Below, in pieces: positions 32,884-44,935 of a stretch of 64,000 nucleotides of DNA. How positions within the stretch are numbered: position 1 is the stretch's first letter; the number at the start of each line of letters is the position of its first letter. Position numbers and translations under genes: made by a program. The DNA lies in assembly GCA_025201375.1 (NCBI GenBank), contig JAIWZP010000031.1, positions 124,001 to 188,000 on the forward strand, in the 5' to 3' direction. The notes under the pieces are model-generated. The model saw only the letters and a program-made list of their open reading frames with translations, was not told the origin of the DNA and did no database searches. This stretch comes from Gongronella butleri (Eukaryota; Mucoromycota; Mucoromycetes; Mucorales; Cunninghamellaceae).

Positions 32884-34986
32884 GAGCTGTTCGCGATCAA
32901 AAGCTTTCCTTTTGCTTTGTTATTCTATCCATGCTTGACGCGACGCGATTATTTCTAGTTGACAGATATTGGAGGTGTGCAAAGTAGTACATGCTTGATA
33001 TGTGGGCATTGCGCTGATGCCTTATCGAAGTTTGACATGGAAAAACATGCAAATACACTAGATTTGAAGGTTTTTAGACCATTTCTTTGCTTTTAGAAGG
33101 CATCGAGATCTCCAGCACTTGCAGTTGCTTTCAACACTCTTGAGGAAAAATACTCCCAAATTTGATCGAGATCAAATAGCTGGAATCCCAACAAAATCTC
33201 GAAAAAGTGCATTTTGTAATTTTCATGCCTCGTTCGATTCTGATTAGGTCGCCCTGTGCCCAACGTGCTTTGTACATACTCATTGTTCTGTTGACTGCCT
33301 TTTGAGCCTTAAAAGAAGGCAATCGACTAGACAGATGTCGAGAATGGCGTGCAGCCGGGCGCGACAGGACAAAATTTTGGAAAAAAAAAATCAAGGCCCT
33401 CTAATTCGAGCCAAACTTGTAGGGAGGGTAGGCGCCACTGGGCATTGTACAATGAGACCCGTTTCAAGCAGATCTGCTTTGTGGATTTCGAAAAAATACC
33501 ACTTTAGTGTGATACAGGGCCACTTTTTAAATGCTCATCATTCGGTGAAAAATGCATCAAGAACTGAAAGCGCGACGTGTCATCCAAGAGAATTACCTCA
33601 CGCTTCACGTATAGGAAGATTCGCCTGGGGGTATTTTTGTGCAATGGCGCTTGTCGACGCGTTGAAAACAACCTTAAAATTCCAAACACTTTGGCGCGTC
33701 ATATATCACGCAAAAGTGCACTTTTAAAAAGATCAACGATATCATCGAATGCGCGTGGTTGAACTGCGCGAGACCCCTTTTTTTGGGCGCCGCCAGGGCG
33801 CGTCGTTGTCCATTGCCATCCATTTTAAAATATGGTGTTTTTCGTGCTTTTTTGTCCATTTTCTCGCCAGCCTGCTTAACAACGATGGACCTTGCCATGA
33901 TAAGATTTGATGAGGGCAGTGTGATTCTGCTTCCCTCCAAGTTTCGTGGCGACCGGTCGACCTTTTTTGATTTTTGAAAATTGGCCAGGGGGTCGTCCAT
34001 GGATTTTGGCCATTTTTTGACCTGGCCGTTGCTCGGGATCTACCCGACCAGGAAGTCTCTTTTTGGGCTCAAACGAAAGTTTGACGCGGCCCTTACCAAC
34101 TCGATGAGAGAGGGGCGGTAGTTGGCTTACAGGGTATGCGAAAATACGATGAATCGATGTTTATTCTATTTTTGTGTTTTTTTCAGCCCAAACAGTGGTT
34201 GGCCATGAAGAATCTGGTGTCCACGAGGCTTGAACGCCACCAGGGCTTCATTTGTTTTACTGGGTCAGCGGGCGGCAGCTCAGCCTGGAAGAATAAATTG
34301 CGCGTAAATGACGATACTGGTTTGCGTCACGTTAATTGGAAGCGGTGGTCGCGCACATTGGCCATACGTTCTTTTTCGAAATGAGGCCTGCCGGCCAAGC
34401 ATCTCATTTGGCTTGGAGCAAAGTCCGGGCAATGTGCATCAAACCTTAAAATTTCGCGTTGGCGCGCCAACACGAGTTGACGGCCCGAAAAGGAAGATTC
34501 AATATTCGGATTCAGCGGCCGGCGGAGCTAAAAAATGGGATATTTCAGGCACGAAAGCAAGGTGGACGTTCATACACGTTCGTTTGCCGCGCGACGACAT
34601 TGGGCAAATACGGGTGTTTCAATGAAAAATAGATGAATTTGCAACCATTGCTTTATTTTTACAGACAAGACACGCAATTGCAACGCATCAAAGCAAGAAA
34701 AGGCGACGCCTCTTGATGTGGCACTTCTTGAACTTCCACTGTGTGACGATGACTCGAGAGAAAAAAAAGGGCTAAACCGGGGGAAATATGAAAAAAAGTC
34801 AAAATCGCCCAAAGTTGGAAGATTCCAAGAGGCATGAACCTTCTTTTTTATTAGGGATTGTATTCTTTATCATAGAGAGCTACATTAAAGAAAAAAATTG
34901 AGGAATGGTGGGGGATGGAAATGCGACGCGCAGGGGTAAAATTGAGTGTCGATTAGACAGTTTATGTACTATTACAGGGAAGCTGC
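32884..34986. other. 2.1-kb stretch with no intact gene
   Basis: Short frames only. At about 33540-33610 one minus-strand frame looks like a decayed P450 exon 3 (listed separately). The rest shows no domain or repeat I can identify. Confidence 0.5.
33540..33612 (-). pseudogene. Probable relic of a P450 exon 3
   Basis: The minus-strand frame reads LYVKREVILLDDTSRFQF, which aligns with SYVREVFLDDKFSF of the array P450s (exon 3 of copies 2 and 5) after small in-frame insertions. Nucleotide identity is best over TACGTG..CGTGAGGT and CTTGGATGACA. No other P450 exon is evident around it. The match is short, so chance is possible. Confidence 0.35.
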
Positions 34987-35556
34987 TTAGTTCTTGACGC
35001 CAACGCAGTAGGCCTTGCCGGTGTCGAGGTTGTCGCACAAGTGGGCACCAGCGTGGTGGAGACCCTTGTTCCACTGGTAGAGCTGGGATTCCTTGATGCC
35101 GTGCTTGGCAGAGAACGAAGTGCAGTCAGCATCCGAGGGGAGGACGGTGGCATACTTGTTGCAGTTGGGGACGATGTGGCGGACAGCGTTGGAAGGAGCC
35201 TTGGTGGAGACGCCCGAGTTGCCACCCTTCTTGGGCTGGGTCTTCTTCTTGGGCTGGGTCTTCTTGTGGGCCTTCTTCTTGTGGGTCGTCTTCTTGGCCT
35301 TCTCGTGGAGGCAGCGCTTGGCGTGGGTCTTGGAGCCAGCGACGCAGACCTTGGTGTCCTGGAGGAGATTGCCGAGCTCAAGGCCGTGGTTCAAGTGCAA
35401 CAACTTGTGGACCGAGATGGCGTGCTCCTGGGCAATCTTGGCAACATCAGTGCCAGCAGTGGCATGGACGCTCTTGAGGCAGCGGTGATCGTGGGGGGCG
35501 GCCATCGTGACAGCGGCCATGGCGACGGTGGCAACAGCAATGAGAGAGAACTTCAT
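34987..35556 (-). CDS. Secreted protein with two LysM domains
   Basis: Intronless, 189 residues. The ATG at 35556 starts a clear signal peptide (MKFSLIAVATVAMAAVTMAA, cleavage likely after Ala near residue 20). Two LysM-type modules follow: about residues 26-74 (from CLKSVHATAGTDVAKIA to VCVAG) and about 135-188 (from CNKYATV to YCVGVKN). Each is bracketed by Cys as in fungal secreted LysM proteins. Between them lies a Lys-rich linker with KKTQPKKKTQPKK repeats. LysM modules bind chitin or peptidoglycan, so the protein probably acts outside the cell on chitin, in the wall or as a scavenger of chitin oligomers. No enzyme domain is present. Codon use is strongly C-ending, suggesting high expression. 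Confidence 0.88.
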   Translation of the reverse strand: MKFSLIAVATVAMAAVTMAAPHDHRCLKSVHATAGTDVAKIAQEHAISVHKLLHLNHGLELGNLLQDTKVCVAGSKTHAKRCLHEKAKKTTHKKKAHKKTQPKKKTQPKKGGNSGVSTKAPSNAVRHIVPNCNKYATVLPSDADCTSFSAKHGIKESQLYQWNKGLHHAGAHLCDNLDTGKAYCVGVKN

Positions 35557-35674
35557 GTTGAAAAAAGAAAGGAATGTATTTTCTAAGGAAAGGAAAGGGA
35601 AGGGGTGGGGGGAGGCGTTTTCTGGATGAAAAAAAAGAGTAAAAAAAAAAAAAAGACCGTGCTTGACGTCCTCC

Positions 35675-35682
35675 TTTTTATA
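35675..35682 (-). promoter_or_regulatory. TATA box of the LysM protein gene
   Basis: TATAAAAA on the minus strand, about 120 nt upstream of the ATG at 35556, with a T- and A-run-containing leader between. A good consensus TATA fits a strongly expressed gene. Confidence 0.6.
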
Positions 35683-36334
35683 CAAAAATTGTCAACCCGC
35701 AACAGATTCATTTGATTTTGGTGACACCAAAGGTGGGACTGAGATTCAAACGCGTAAATAATGAAATTTAGGTTTGCAACCTTGCTTTTATTACAGCCCG
35801 AAAAAGAAAAAGGCCACGCCCAACCTGGCCGCCTGGCCCTGAGAAAATAAATGTGACCAAAATCAAGGTTGAATCTGTGTTCCTGGCTTTTGCTGGTGAG
35901 ACACCATTTTTGGGTCCACCAAAGTGAAGGAGGGGGATGGCTACCTTTTTAAATGAAAAAAAAAAAAACGAACAAGGAAGAGATCAATGGCAGGCAATCC
36001 GGGCGCGCGAGAGACGTACAATATCATCAATGCCTCGTTTCTCGCCACCGTCGTCCGTTTTGATTTTAAAAATCCACCATGGCATTCTACCAAATAAGGG
36101 TGTCTTTTTGAAAGTGGATGCAGAAACACGCTTTTATTCCTCTCTTTGGGGAATTACAAGGGGCGCTAGAACGGCAAGAAAAGGAATGTTTTTTTTGGCC
36201 ATAAAATTAGCAGCAAATCAATTTGCCTCTTGGAGCGCGCTCTGTCCCCCTCGGTCGACGCGTTCCATTTGCAATTGCAATGAATTGTGATGCTGGTGAT
36301 TCTATGTCGTTTATTGAATGGAGGTTATCTAGAT
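35683..36334. other. Spacer upstream of the LysM gene
   Basis: About 650 bp between the LysM promoter and the SUV3 stop codon. No supported gene. Confidence 0.5.
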
Positions 36335-39162
36335 CTATGTGGTCGAATCGGCCTTGATGCGCCGGTTTTGTCGTTTTTGCTTCTTTTTTGCGCCGGGTGT
36401 CTTTGATTTGTGCAAGATCTGATCGATCAAAAGTTCACAGTCGTGCTTCATGGCCAAGCAGTCCTCTTGAGGGGTTGAAAATGTCAATGGGAATCGCAGG
36501 CTGCAGGGCAATAAAAGAAAAAACATAAAAAAATACGTGAATGAGCAAAAAAATGGCGAGACCACGCGCTCAAAGTTCCATACCCGAGCCACATATAGAG
36601 CATGATCATTTTGTGCGTGTTCTCGAGCAGCGGCAGGGCCTCCGAATTCGTCGCGTCCAAGGGCAATTGCACAATGTCCGCAAGATCCAAATCTTGGCCA
36701 TCGCTGTGAGCACGGGCAAAGGTCTGCATGATCTCCAAAGACATGTCATTGCGTGTACTGACAGGGGCCGTCACAAACACATATCGATCGCGAATGGGCA
36801 TCCGGATGTCCTCAATGGCGTCGGCAACAATCTAATATGAAATTGTCAGATCAGAATCACGGCAATTCATCTCTTTTTTGTTTCTGGGCTCACTTTTTGA
36901 TCCTTGAAGTTGCACAAAAAGAAATGGCCATCCACAGAGGCTAGATCCTCGAATTTTTGCTATATGAACAAAAGGAACATGATGAGGATGTCATCCAAAA
37001 AGGGACAATTGGCATGCGTTGCTTGCAACATCCTCTAAAAGAAGCTTACCAAGATGGTCGAGTACTTTTCATTAGGCATTTGAAGCGCAAACACCTCAAA
37101 AATGTCGACGGTGGGTTGCAAACCAGCAAGCTAGCCAGAAAAAAAAAAAAAAAAGAATAGAATATGGAGGAATTGGCATGCAAACTGACAAAAATAAAGT
37201 TGGTGCTACCTTGAGATTCTCAATGGGGGAATCCAAGCACTCGTGTAAGAAGGACAAATCCTTAGGATACAGTCTACAATGCCCGTGAGATATCCAAAAA
37301 ATGCGAGGGGGGATCTTTGGACCGCTTACGTCGTCACCTCGCCTGATTCAAAGGCGGTGCCAAACCGACCAGCGCGCCCAGCAATCTGCTTGATTTGAGG
37401 AACAGGCACGCTTGAGAAATGCTTGCCATCAAACTTGGCAGTGCGCGAAAAGATCACGCGCTTGATATTGCTAGACGGACGAAACATAAAAAAATAATAA
37501 TTAAAAACGCGTCGCGTCGCGTCGCGTCAGCACGCGTTTTAAATGCGACTTACAGATTCAGGCCCATGCCAATTGCATCGGATGCGACGAGTACACATGC
37601 AGGGTCGTCGGGATCATTGAATTTCTTGGCTTGCAAAGCGCGAATTTCTACGAAAATGGATGAAATTGGTAAGATGAGAGGGGCACGACGCGTTTTTTTT
37701 ATTTTTATTTTTATTTTTTTACCGGGTGGGAGTGCGCCATAGGCGACGGCACACTGCAATCCTGTTTCTTTCTCGATCTCTTGCTTTAGGCTAAAGATGT
37801 CATTGCGAGAAAAGGCGACGACGGCGTCACCAGGTTCCACACGTGTGAGATCGCCGTCCAGGGACATGAAGCTTGCGCTGACGGGTGTGAGGCGCTCATA
37901 CTCGTTGACAGTGACCTCGTCGCCCAATGCCTCGCAGATGCTCTTGATGAGCGGCACAGCAGACGCTTCGCCACACAAATGAATCTCTTTTGCCTTGAGT
38001 CCTAGCAATGCCTGTGTCCATGCCCATCCGCGCTGACTGTCAGCAATCAGCTGGATCTCGTCAATCACAGCCACCTCCAGCGGCTTGGCCAAATTGGCCA
38101 TTTCCACCGTGGAACTTGTCAATGGCGCCGTCGAAGATACTTCACGCCGTTCTTCTCCCGTAAGCAGATTACAAGCAATGCCCTGCGCGTTCATCTTGTC
38201 ATAAATCTCGTGCGCGAGCAACCGCAAGGGACCGCAGTAGATGCCGGATGCCGCCTTTTGCAGCCGCTGAATCGCATGATATGTTTTTCCGCTGTTTGTG
38301 GGCCCCACATGCAAAATGATCTTTCGCTGCATCTGACGCGCTTCGGGGAACCATTCGCTGGGAAATCGAAGATCGCTGAGCTTGCGCAAATCCGTGTATT
38401 GTTCTTTGATCGATGCGGGCATCGATGGCTCTGCAAATTCGTAAAACGCGCTTTGAAGCGCACGATACACGCCATCTAATCATAAAAAAAAAATGAGCAT
38501 CCACTGGTCGGCTCAGATTTGCCTACCATAGCCTTCATCACGATTGGCCTGGATCAATTGCTGCATATTGTCCCTGGTGATGCTCAAGTTCCGTGCCAAG
38601 GCCAATTTCGTGAATTTCTGCGCGAGTGCCTTGAAATCTTTGGCATCAATGCCCATTTCATGTGCTTTTTTCTTGGCCGTGTGACGACGGGGAAAACGCT
38701 CAATCATCTTGTCAATGGCTAAAAAAAAATGAAAAAAGAAGAAATGGGTGGTCAAAGGACGTGACAAAAGGCTGAATTGCATGAAAAACTACCTTTTTCT
38801 TCCCCGCGCGACACGATATTTCGGGATGGCATGGATTTTGACGGCACCACATCCATTAGCCTTGCCCTAAGCTCGTCCAGCTTGGCTTCCTTGCGCGACT
38901 TTTTGGTCCTTTCCTTGCTTTTTGCCAGAATTTCCAAAACTGCGCTCGTATCCGCTTTGCCTGTGGACGATTTGTGTGGCGTGAGATCCTGCAAGGTGAG
39001 CTTGTGCGGCGCAGGGCCCTTTTTCGCCATGTAAGATCGGCAAAGTGGCAGTAACAAGGGTGTTGACAGGGCCGGGGCCCTGTTTATGGGCAATTGAGCG
39101 GAACGAGCCGTCGACTGGCGTGATATCAACAGTCTCGAGGCTCGACAGGTGGCCCTAAGCAT
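36335..39162 (-). CDS. SUV3: SUV3 ATP-dependent RNA helicase, mitochondrial
   Basis: Ten exons (39162-38793, 38718-38527, 38475-37723, 37647-37554, 37470-37330, 37273-37210, 37130-37050, 36959-36894, 36831-36584, 36500-36335) give 724 residues. The N-terminus ([20 protein letters not shown]) is Arg/Ser-rich without acids, a mitochondrial presequence. Helicase motif I is [13 protein letters not shown], motif [10 protein letters not shown] (the DEIQ box of Suv3), and later motifs are [11 protein letters not shown] and [10 protein letters not shown]. The C-terminal domain follows, ending in a Lys/Arg-rich tail. By family knowledge it unwinds RNA for the mitochondrial degradosome. Intron 4 (37553-37471) contains a GCGTC tandem run. 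The next gene upstream, UTP13, has its stop codon only 197 bp away. All helicase residues are present. Confidence 0.95.
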
Positions 39163-39359
39163 GGTATCAAGCGTAAAAAATAAAGGGAAGTGGAAGGGGA
39201 AGGGCGATCGGGAAGAAAGGGCAGTTCGAAGAGAAAAAAAAGATGAAAATGCTTTATTTTTGCGGAGTTGTAATAAAAAAGGGCAGGGTCTAACGATGAA
39301 AAAAAAAATTATGCAAAAAAAGGGGACGTATGGTACATGAAAAGATGGAGTGGATGCGA

Positions 39360-42084
39360 TCAAAGCTGCGAGTTGAGTGTGTAATCAATGATGTACGATT
39401 GCGTGATGAGATTGTCGAGGCGCTGATAATGGCGATCCGTGTAGGGCAAGAGACTGTCGACGATCTCCTTGGCCGATGCCAATTCCACAAGCTGGTCTGG
39501 TGGATGCGACGACAAGATGGCGTGCAAGATGGTCTGGGCGACATTGGCGTGTTTGGCATTGGTGTTCCAATCGCGGATATAGGTCAAGAGCTTCTCAAGG
39601 TGCTCCGAGGGCATTTCGGCAAGAATGGTGTCAACGGCAGGCGAGCCGCTGATGCTGGTAACGTCGTCATCGGGGCGAGTCTCCATCACTTCTCTAAACA
39701 GGCCCAAAAGGCGGAATGGCTGATTCAGCGACATGGCGAGCAAAATCGCATTCAAATAATCCTTTTTCTTCATGTATGTTTGCAATTCCTGCTCCCTAGT
39801 AAAGGAAGAAGAAGATAAAGAAGAGTCAGACATCACTTCGCGTTTTTTTTTTCTTTCAAAATCTTACTTTAGGATAAACGCTTCCTTTTCGCGCAATTCA
39901 TCCTCTTGTTCTTGCAGCGTGACATCCTCCCAAAAGTTGATGACCGAGTCGGCGCCACCAGACGCAATGAATTTCTCGTCCTTGCGCACGGCCATGGACC
40001 AAACCTTCTCGGTGTGATTGTCGAGCGTGCCGACACACTCGTTTGTCTTGATAGTCCAGACCTTTAGCAGGCCATCAGATCCCGCAGACACCAATTGGAG
40101 GCCCGCGGTCATAAAGTCGACGCTGAGGACGGAATTGGAGTGACCCTCAAACGTTTTGAGGCACGAAAAGTCTTTAAGACTCCAGATTTTGATCGTTTTG
40201 TCGCCGGAGCTGGTGGCTAGCACCTGTTCCGCATTGGAGAAGCGCACACACCACACACCGCGCTTGTGACCCTTGCAGGTACCGAGCAATTCACCCGTGT
40301 CGACGCTCCACACCTTGGCAAGCTTATCTTGCGAGCCCGTGGCAAAGACACGATCGTTTGGTGCCACATTGATGGTATTGATGTCCTTGTCGTGTGCCTG
40401 GTGCGTATACAGTGCCTTGGCATGAGGAATGTCGTTGGTGGCGCGGTCGAAATTCAAGTCGCGTAGGTTCCAATACTTGATGGTGCGATCCGAACCGCCT
40501 GTGATCATGAACTGGTTGGATTTGCGCGCAAATCCAACGGCGCTCACCGATTCGGTATGACCCACACACTGGCCCACACACATGTACCGCTGCTCGGCGT
40601 CCGCCTTTGAGAAATCCACCTTCCAAACGCGCGCCGTCTTGTCTTTGGAGCCCGTCACAAGCACATCGCCTTGTTTGTTGCGATCCAGACACAGAATCAT
40701 GTCCTTGTGCCCGTACACCAAATCACAATTCTGCGTCTCAATGTCATAAACACGCAATTGTTCGCTGTTTGTCGCCGCAGCCAAATGTGTTTCATCTTGG
40801 CCAAGGTAAACCACGCTCACAACCTCGTCATTATATCCGACCACCTGCTTGACGCGCTTCAATTCATCAGCCACAGAGTAGAACAGGATGTTTTGGTCAT
40901 TGGTGATAACCACCAGCTGTTGCGAGTGCGGGGAATAGCTAAGAAAAAGAAAAAATGAGAAAAAATGAGATGATGCGCCGATAATAATAATTAAATGCCA
41001 AGTTTTTACATGACATCCGAAATGCTGTGCTTGCTGTTCAGCTCCTGGGCCTGCTCCTTGATAAGTTTGCCCGTGCCAAGATCCCAGAGACGGAGAGTGC
41101 CCTTGTCACCACCCGTGAAAAACACGTCGGACGTGGACTGCTTGTCGTACGCCGAGAAATCCGCCTTTTGGTTCACAAATCCAACAACTTCCAGCGTCTC
41201 AAACACGGGAATCGTCGCCTTGAGCTTCTGTTGCTGCCAATCCCACACATTGACGACGCGATCGCGCGAACCAGAGATCAACACCTTGCCATCCGCCGAA
41301 AAATCCAACCCACGAATCACACTGGTGTGACTTTTGAGCACGGACACCGTCCTAGAAAAGTAAAAAAAATTATGAGCATGTGACGACACGCAAAAAAAAA
41401 GCAAAAAGTGACGCGCTTACTTTCGCGATTGCAAGTCCCAGACGCGCACAACGCAGTCGTCGGCGCCAGACGCGAGATACCACTTGTTTTTGTACTGATG
41501 GAACTTGACGGCACTAATGACGCCCGCGTGGCCACGCAAATGGTGTGTGCAAAAGCCCTTTTCAATGTCCCAGATCTTGACGGTGCCATCTGCACCGCCG
41601 GTGGCGACCAATGTGGATGTAGGATCAATGGCCATGACAATGATGGGAGCCTCGTGCGCCTTGTTCATAGAGCGTACGCACTTGCCCGTGTCGCGATCCC
41701 ACACGCGCAACGTCAGGCTGCGGCTCGCGCTGATGATGTGCTGTCCGTTTGGCTGGATCGCCAGCGTCGTGACGATTTCCGTGTCGCCCTCCAGATCGTG
41801 GATTTGCTGGCCAGTGGCCATCTCGGTCACAATGATATTTTCATTCAATGTCGACACCATCCATTGCTGGTCCGCCGACATATCCACCTTGCCGCCCGTG
41901 TAGATCGACTCGATCGTCTTGACCGGCTTGTAGCTGTGTCAAAGGAAACGATTTGTAAGCCCACAAGCCCCTTTATTCTTGCTGCTTATGTATTTTTGAC
42001 TGTTTTTTCCGTTTAAAACGAGAATGGTTATGTTTACCTTGTTTTGATCAACAACTTTTGCTGGTCCGTGGTATCGATCGCCAT
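39360..42084 (-). CDS. UTP13: UTP13 / TBL3, WD40 subunit of the SSU processome
   Basis: Five exons (42084-42038, 41933-41421, 41351-41010, 40938-39868, 39795-39360) give 802 residues, matching the roughly 800 of the family. There are two tandem beta-propellers of WD40 repeats, with repeat ends such as LRVWDRDTG, VKIWDIEKG, VRVWDLQS, VNVWDWQQ, LRLWDLGTG, ARVWKVDF, IKYWNLRD, AKVWSVDTG, IKIWSLKD and INFWEDVT. The C-terminal Utp13 domain starts around EQELQTYMKKKDYLNAILLAMSLNQP and ends IIDYTLNSQL. In yeast this protein belongs to the UTP-B subcomplex for early 18S rRNA processing in the nucleolus. Exon 1 supplies only 15 residues before SYKPVKTIESIYTGG. It sits 225 bp from the copper-fist gene stop. 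No damage seen. Confidence 0.95.
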
Positions 42085-42309
42085 TGTAAGGTCACAAAAA
42101 AATGAAAGAGAAGAACAAAAAAATGACAGAGAAAGAAAAAAAAAGAGGTAAAAATGCTGTGTTTTAAAAAATCTGCGGAAAACGCCGCCAAAAGGCCCGG
42201 CGGCTTGGAGGGAAGCGGCGTGAGCAATTTATGCACGCTCCGTCTTTCTTACGCATTGATCGAGTGCGCACGTTTATTGGTGGAGGGTATGACAAAATGC
42301 TACACAAAA

Positions 42310-42926
42310 TCATGCTTTGGGCCTGGAGGAGAGGATGTCGTGCAGATCATGATTTAAAAGATTCTCCAAATGGCCGGTGTCGGGGGTCACGGAATCCGGG
42401 GAAGGCCATGCAGGGGACAAGGACGACGTTTGCTCGCCTGTGATCTCGCCATCCCAAAGAAGGTCCAGCATCGAGGTCTCTGTGGCGTCCAATGGGCTTG
42501 ATTTGCCTTCTTCTTCCACTGTTGTGTCCCATAGTCGCTTGGGCACACAATTGCAAGTGTGGATGACTTCACAGAGGCAGCCATTGATGGGGTTGGGGAC
42601 TGGTCAAATCACAAAAAGACGAAAATCAGCATGATTTTGCCCTTTTTATCCTTTTGCGCTTACCATTTGCAATGGCACAAGTGCATTTTACATGGCTGCC
42701 TGACTTTGTACGGTGCTCACGGCAATGGCTGCATTGCGTCACTTGGCGGCCGCGCTTGAGCACGGCCACAAGCGGCCTATCCGAGTGCTGACACTTTTTG
42801 ACACGGTGTCCACGTATACACGAAGCACTGCAAACAAAAAGTGAGCCATTCTGTCTTTGGTAGCCTTCATATTGCACCACTTTTCGCTTACCAAGCATAT
42901 TTGACCCCGTCTTTGACAATAGCCAT
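42310..42926 (-). CDS. Copper-fist transcription factor, short
   Basis: Three exons (42926-42892, 42827-42664, 42599-42310) give 162 residues. The N-terminus MAIVKDGVKYACASCIRGHR and then KKCQHSDRPLV.VLKRGRQVTQCSHCREHR ending HVKCTCA form a complete copper fist: Zn/Cu-binding Cys and His residues plus the RGHR and GRP-like (GRQ) minor-groove motif. Such proteins (Ace1, Mac1, Cuf1 families) sense copper or iron status and regulate transport or detoxification genes in the nucleus. Downstream there is one Cys cluster, CLCEVIHTCNC (C-x-C-x5-C-x-C), a plausible Cu(I) sensor, and an acidic Ser/Pro-rich tail that could activate transcription. It is much shorter than most family members. GRQ in place of the usual GRP is unusual. 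Confidence 0.92.
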
Positions 42927-43514
42927 CGCAACGTTTTGCAATAAATAGCAAAGAAGAAAGAGAAAGATCGGCCTGCGCCTCATGACACTTTTTATGGACA
43001 TGTGAGCGGAGATCAAATCGGTCCCTGTGCCGCGCGCTCGATGCCGAAATCCTCGCTCGTTCATCGAGTGCGCTGAAAAAATTAGGCTTTAAAATGCAGC
43101 AATGGCGTTTCTGAATATCGTATCGCATCCCCGGGCGTAGCAAAGTTGCAAATGACAAGGTGCCTTGTCCAACGCTGTTGGCGCTTAAGAGCCTACGATG
43201 CACAAAAAGAAGTTTGATCGAAAAAACGTCAAATTTGTGATTTCTGGATATTGTTCGGTTTTTTTTCTCGAAAAGCGAGTCTCAGGGGAACCTGACCGGA
43301 GCAAGCGCAATTGCAGCCACATTTTTGGTGCTTTGAGCAAGTCTTAATAAGCGAAAATAAGGCGCCCTACCGCAAAACACCATTTTCTGGGGATACACAA
43401 ATTCAAGTCGCGTTTTTACTGTATGCAAAGAGTCACCTGATGGTGTATTTGAAACACACGGAGCGGGACCCTCTGTGGTATCAATTCACGGCTGTATGAT
43501 CATTTAAAGGCGGT
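42927..43514. other. Promoter side of the copper-fist gene, no gene
   Basis: 588 bp without a supported coding region. Confidence 0.45.
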
Positions 43515-44935
43515 TAAATCGCGCGCTTTATAAAAAAGTGATTTCTGAGAATGGTATTTAAGCGGGGAGTTTTTCAAAACCTATGAAATTTTGACATGGA
43601 CTTGTGCACCGGCATTAGTGCGCGAGAATGCATTCAGTTTTATCTCGGACACGTGTCGCGTCGATGAGTAATTGCAGATTATCTTGGTTTTCAAGAAAAT
43701 CCGTGTTTTCTCCACACTCCTTCATTCAATCAGTTTGAAATTTTGTCAGTATCGCGAGGTCATCGTGCAGCACAACTTTGCTACTTTATGCCAAGCACTA
43801 CAATGCGTTTAAACAACGTTAAGCAAAAAAAAAAAAGCGCAATAAATTCGGCTTTTTGCATTTTGCTCGCCGTTGCAGAAGTCAAATCACTCAATAACTG
43901 GTGCATACGACAGAACATGTCGCCAGCCACAACTTTAACTATTTTGACAAGAACCTACATTGCCTCTGGAAACAATTTGTCCCAATTAAAAAATTAAAAT
44001 GTTCGTTTTGCATATTTTTCAGGTTTCATCCAGAAAAACTCTTCAAATCAAGGATCAATGAATAGACACCATTGCCTTTCACTTATTACATTACCCCAAA
44101 TTGCGATGCATCACTTAAAAAAAAAATCCGGATATGAAGAAGTGATATTACTTTCGAGTATTACGTTTTTTCGAAGGAATCTTGGGGACAATGCTCTTGT
44201 TTCCTCACAGCAATATACTCGCAGCGATATTAGCTGCAACTTTGTCGCCTACTCCCACGCCCAAAGAGAAAGATTTGAGATAAAAAATAATCAATACGCG
44301 AAAATTATCAACCTTTTGTAGTTCATCCTTCTTAGTATGCACTGTTGTGTTTCTCTAGGAATTGGAACATATGAAAATGATGTTTTCTACACTATCCCTT
44401 GTCTTGAAACGGTTTGTTAGCATTGATACTGAGATAAATACATAAATGGTCATCTAATCATTATATAGGGAAAATATTTTCCATGGCGTCGTGGAGCTTT
44501 GCTAACAGCGCCAAAGTTGCAGCTATTAACGAATTCTTTATCATCCTGTTTCAAATGGATCGAATTATCATAGGCATAGCGCAACACCAAATGCCGTGGG
44601 CGACTGTTTTTCCATTGTTCCAGAGATAACGCGTGCTTGATACGTTGTAGTGCTTTGAGGCAAGTGGTAAAATTTAGCAGCACTAGGACCTCGCGACATT
44701 GGCAAAGTTCCAAGCCGATTGAATGAAGAAATGGTGGAGAAAACACGGATTTTCTTGAAAATCAAGATAATCTGCAATAAACTCACCGACGCGACGCGCG
44801 TCCGAGATAAAACTGATTGCATTCACACGCACTAATGCCGGTGCACAAGTCCATGTCAAAATTTTATAGGTTTTGAAAAACTCCCCGCTTAAATGCCATT
44901 CTCTGAATTCGCTCTTTTACAAAGTGCAATTTGGC
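43515..44935. repeat. Foldback (long inverted) repeat, copy 2
   Basis: The left arm (about 43515-43815) is matched in reverse complement at about 44620-44935: for example ATTTAAGCGGGGAGTTTTTC, TTGACATGGACTTGTGCACC and GAAAATCCGTGTTTTCTCC occur on both arms in mirrored order. Identity is high over the outer 220 bp and decays inward. About 800 bp of AT-rich DNA without a supported gene lies between. It shares the GAATG..ATTTAAGCGGGG core with the foldback at 1.1-2.1 kb. No transposase frame seen. Confidence 0.75.

Noticed and set aside
35041..35586. 181-codon plus-strand frame opposite the LysM gene
   Set aside because: Shadow of a C-ending codon-biased gene on the other strand: Leu/Gly/Val-rich and without a domain.
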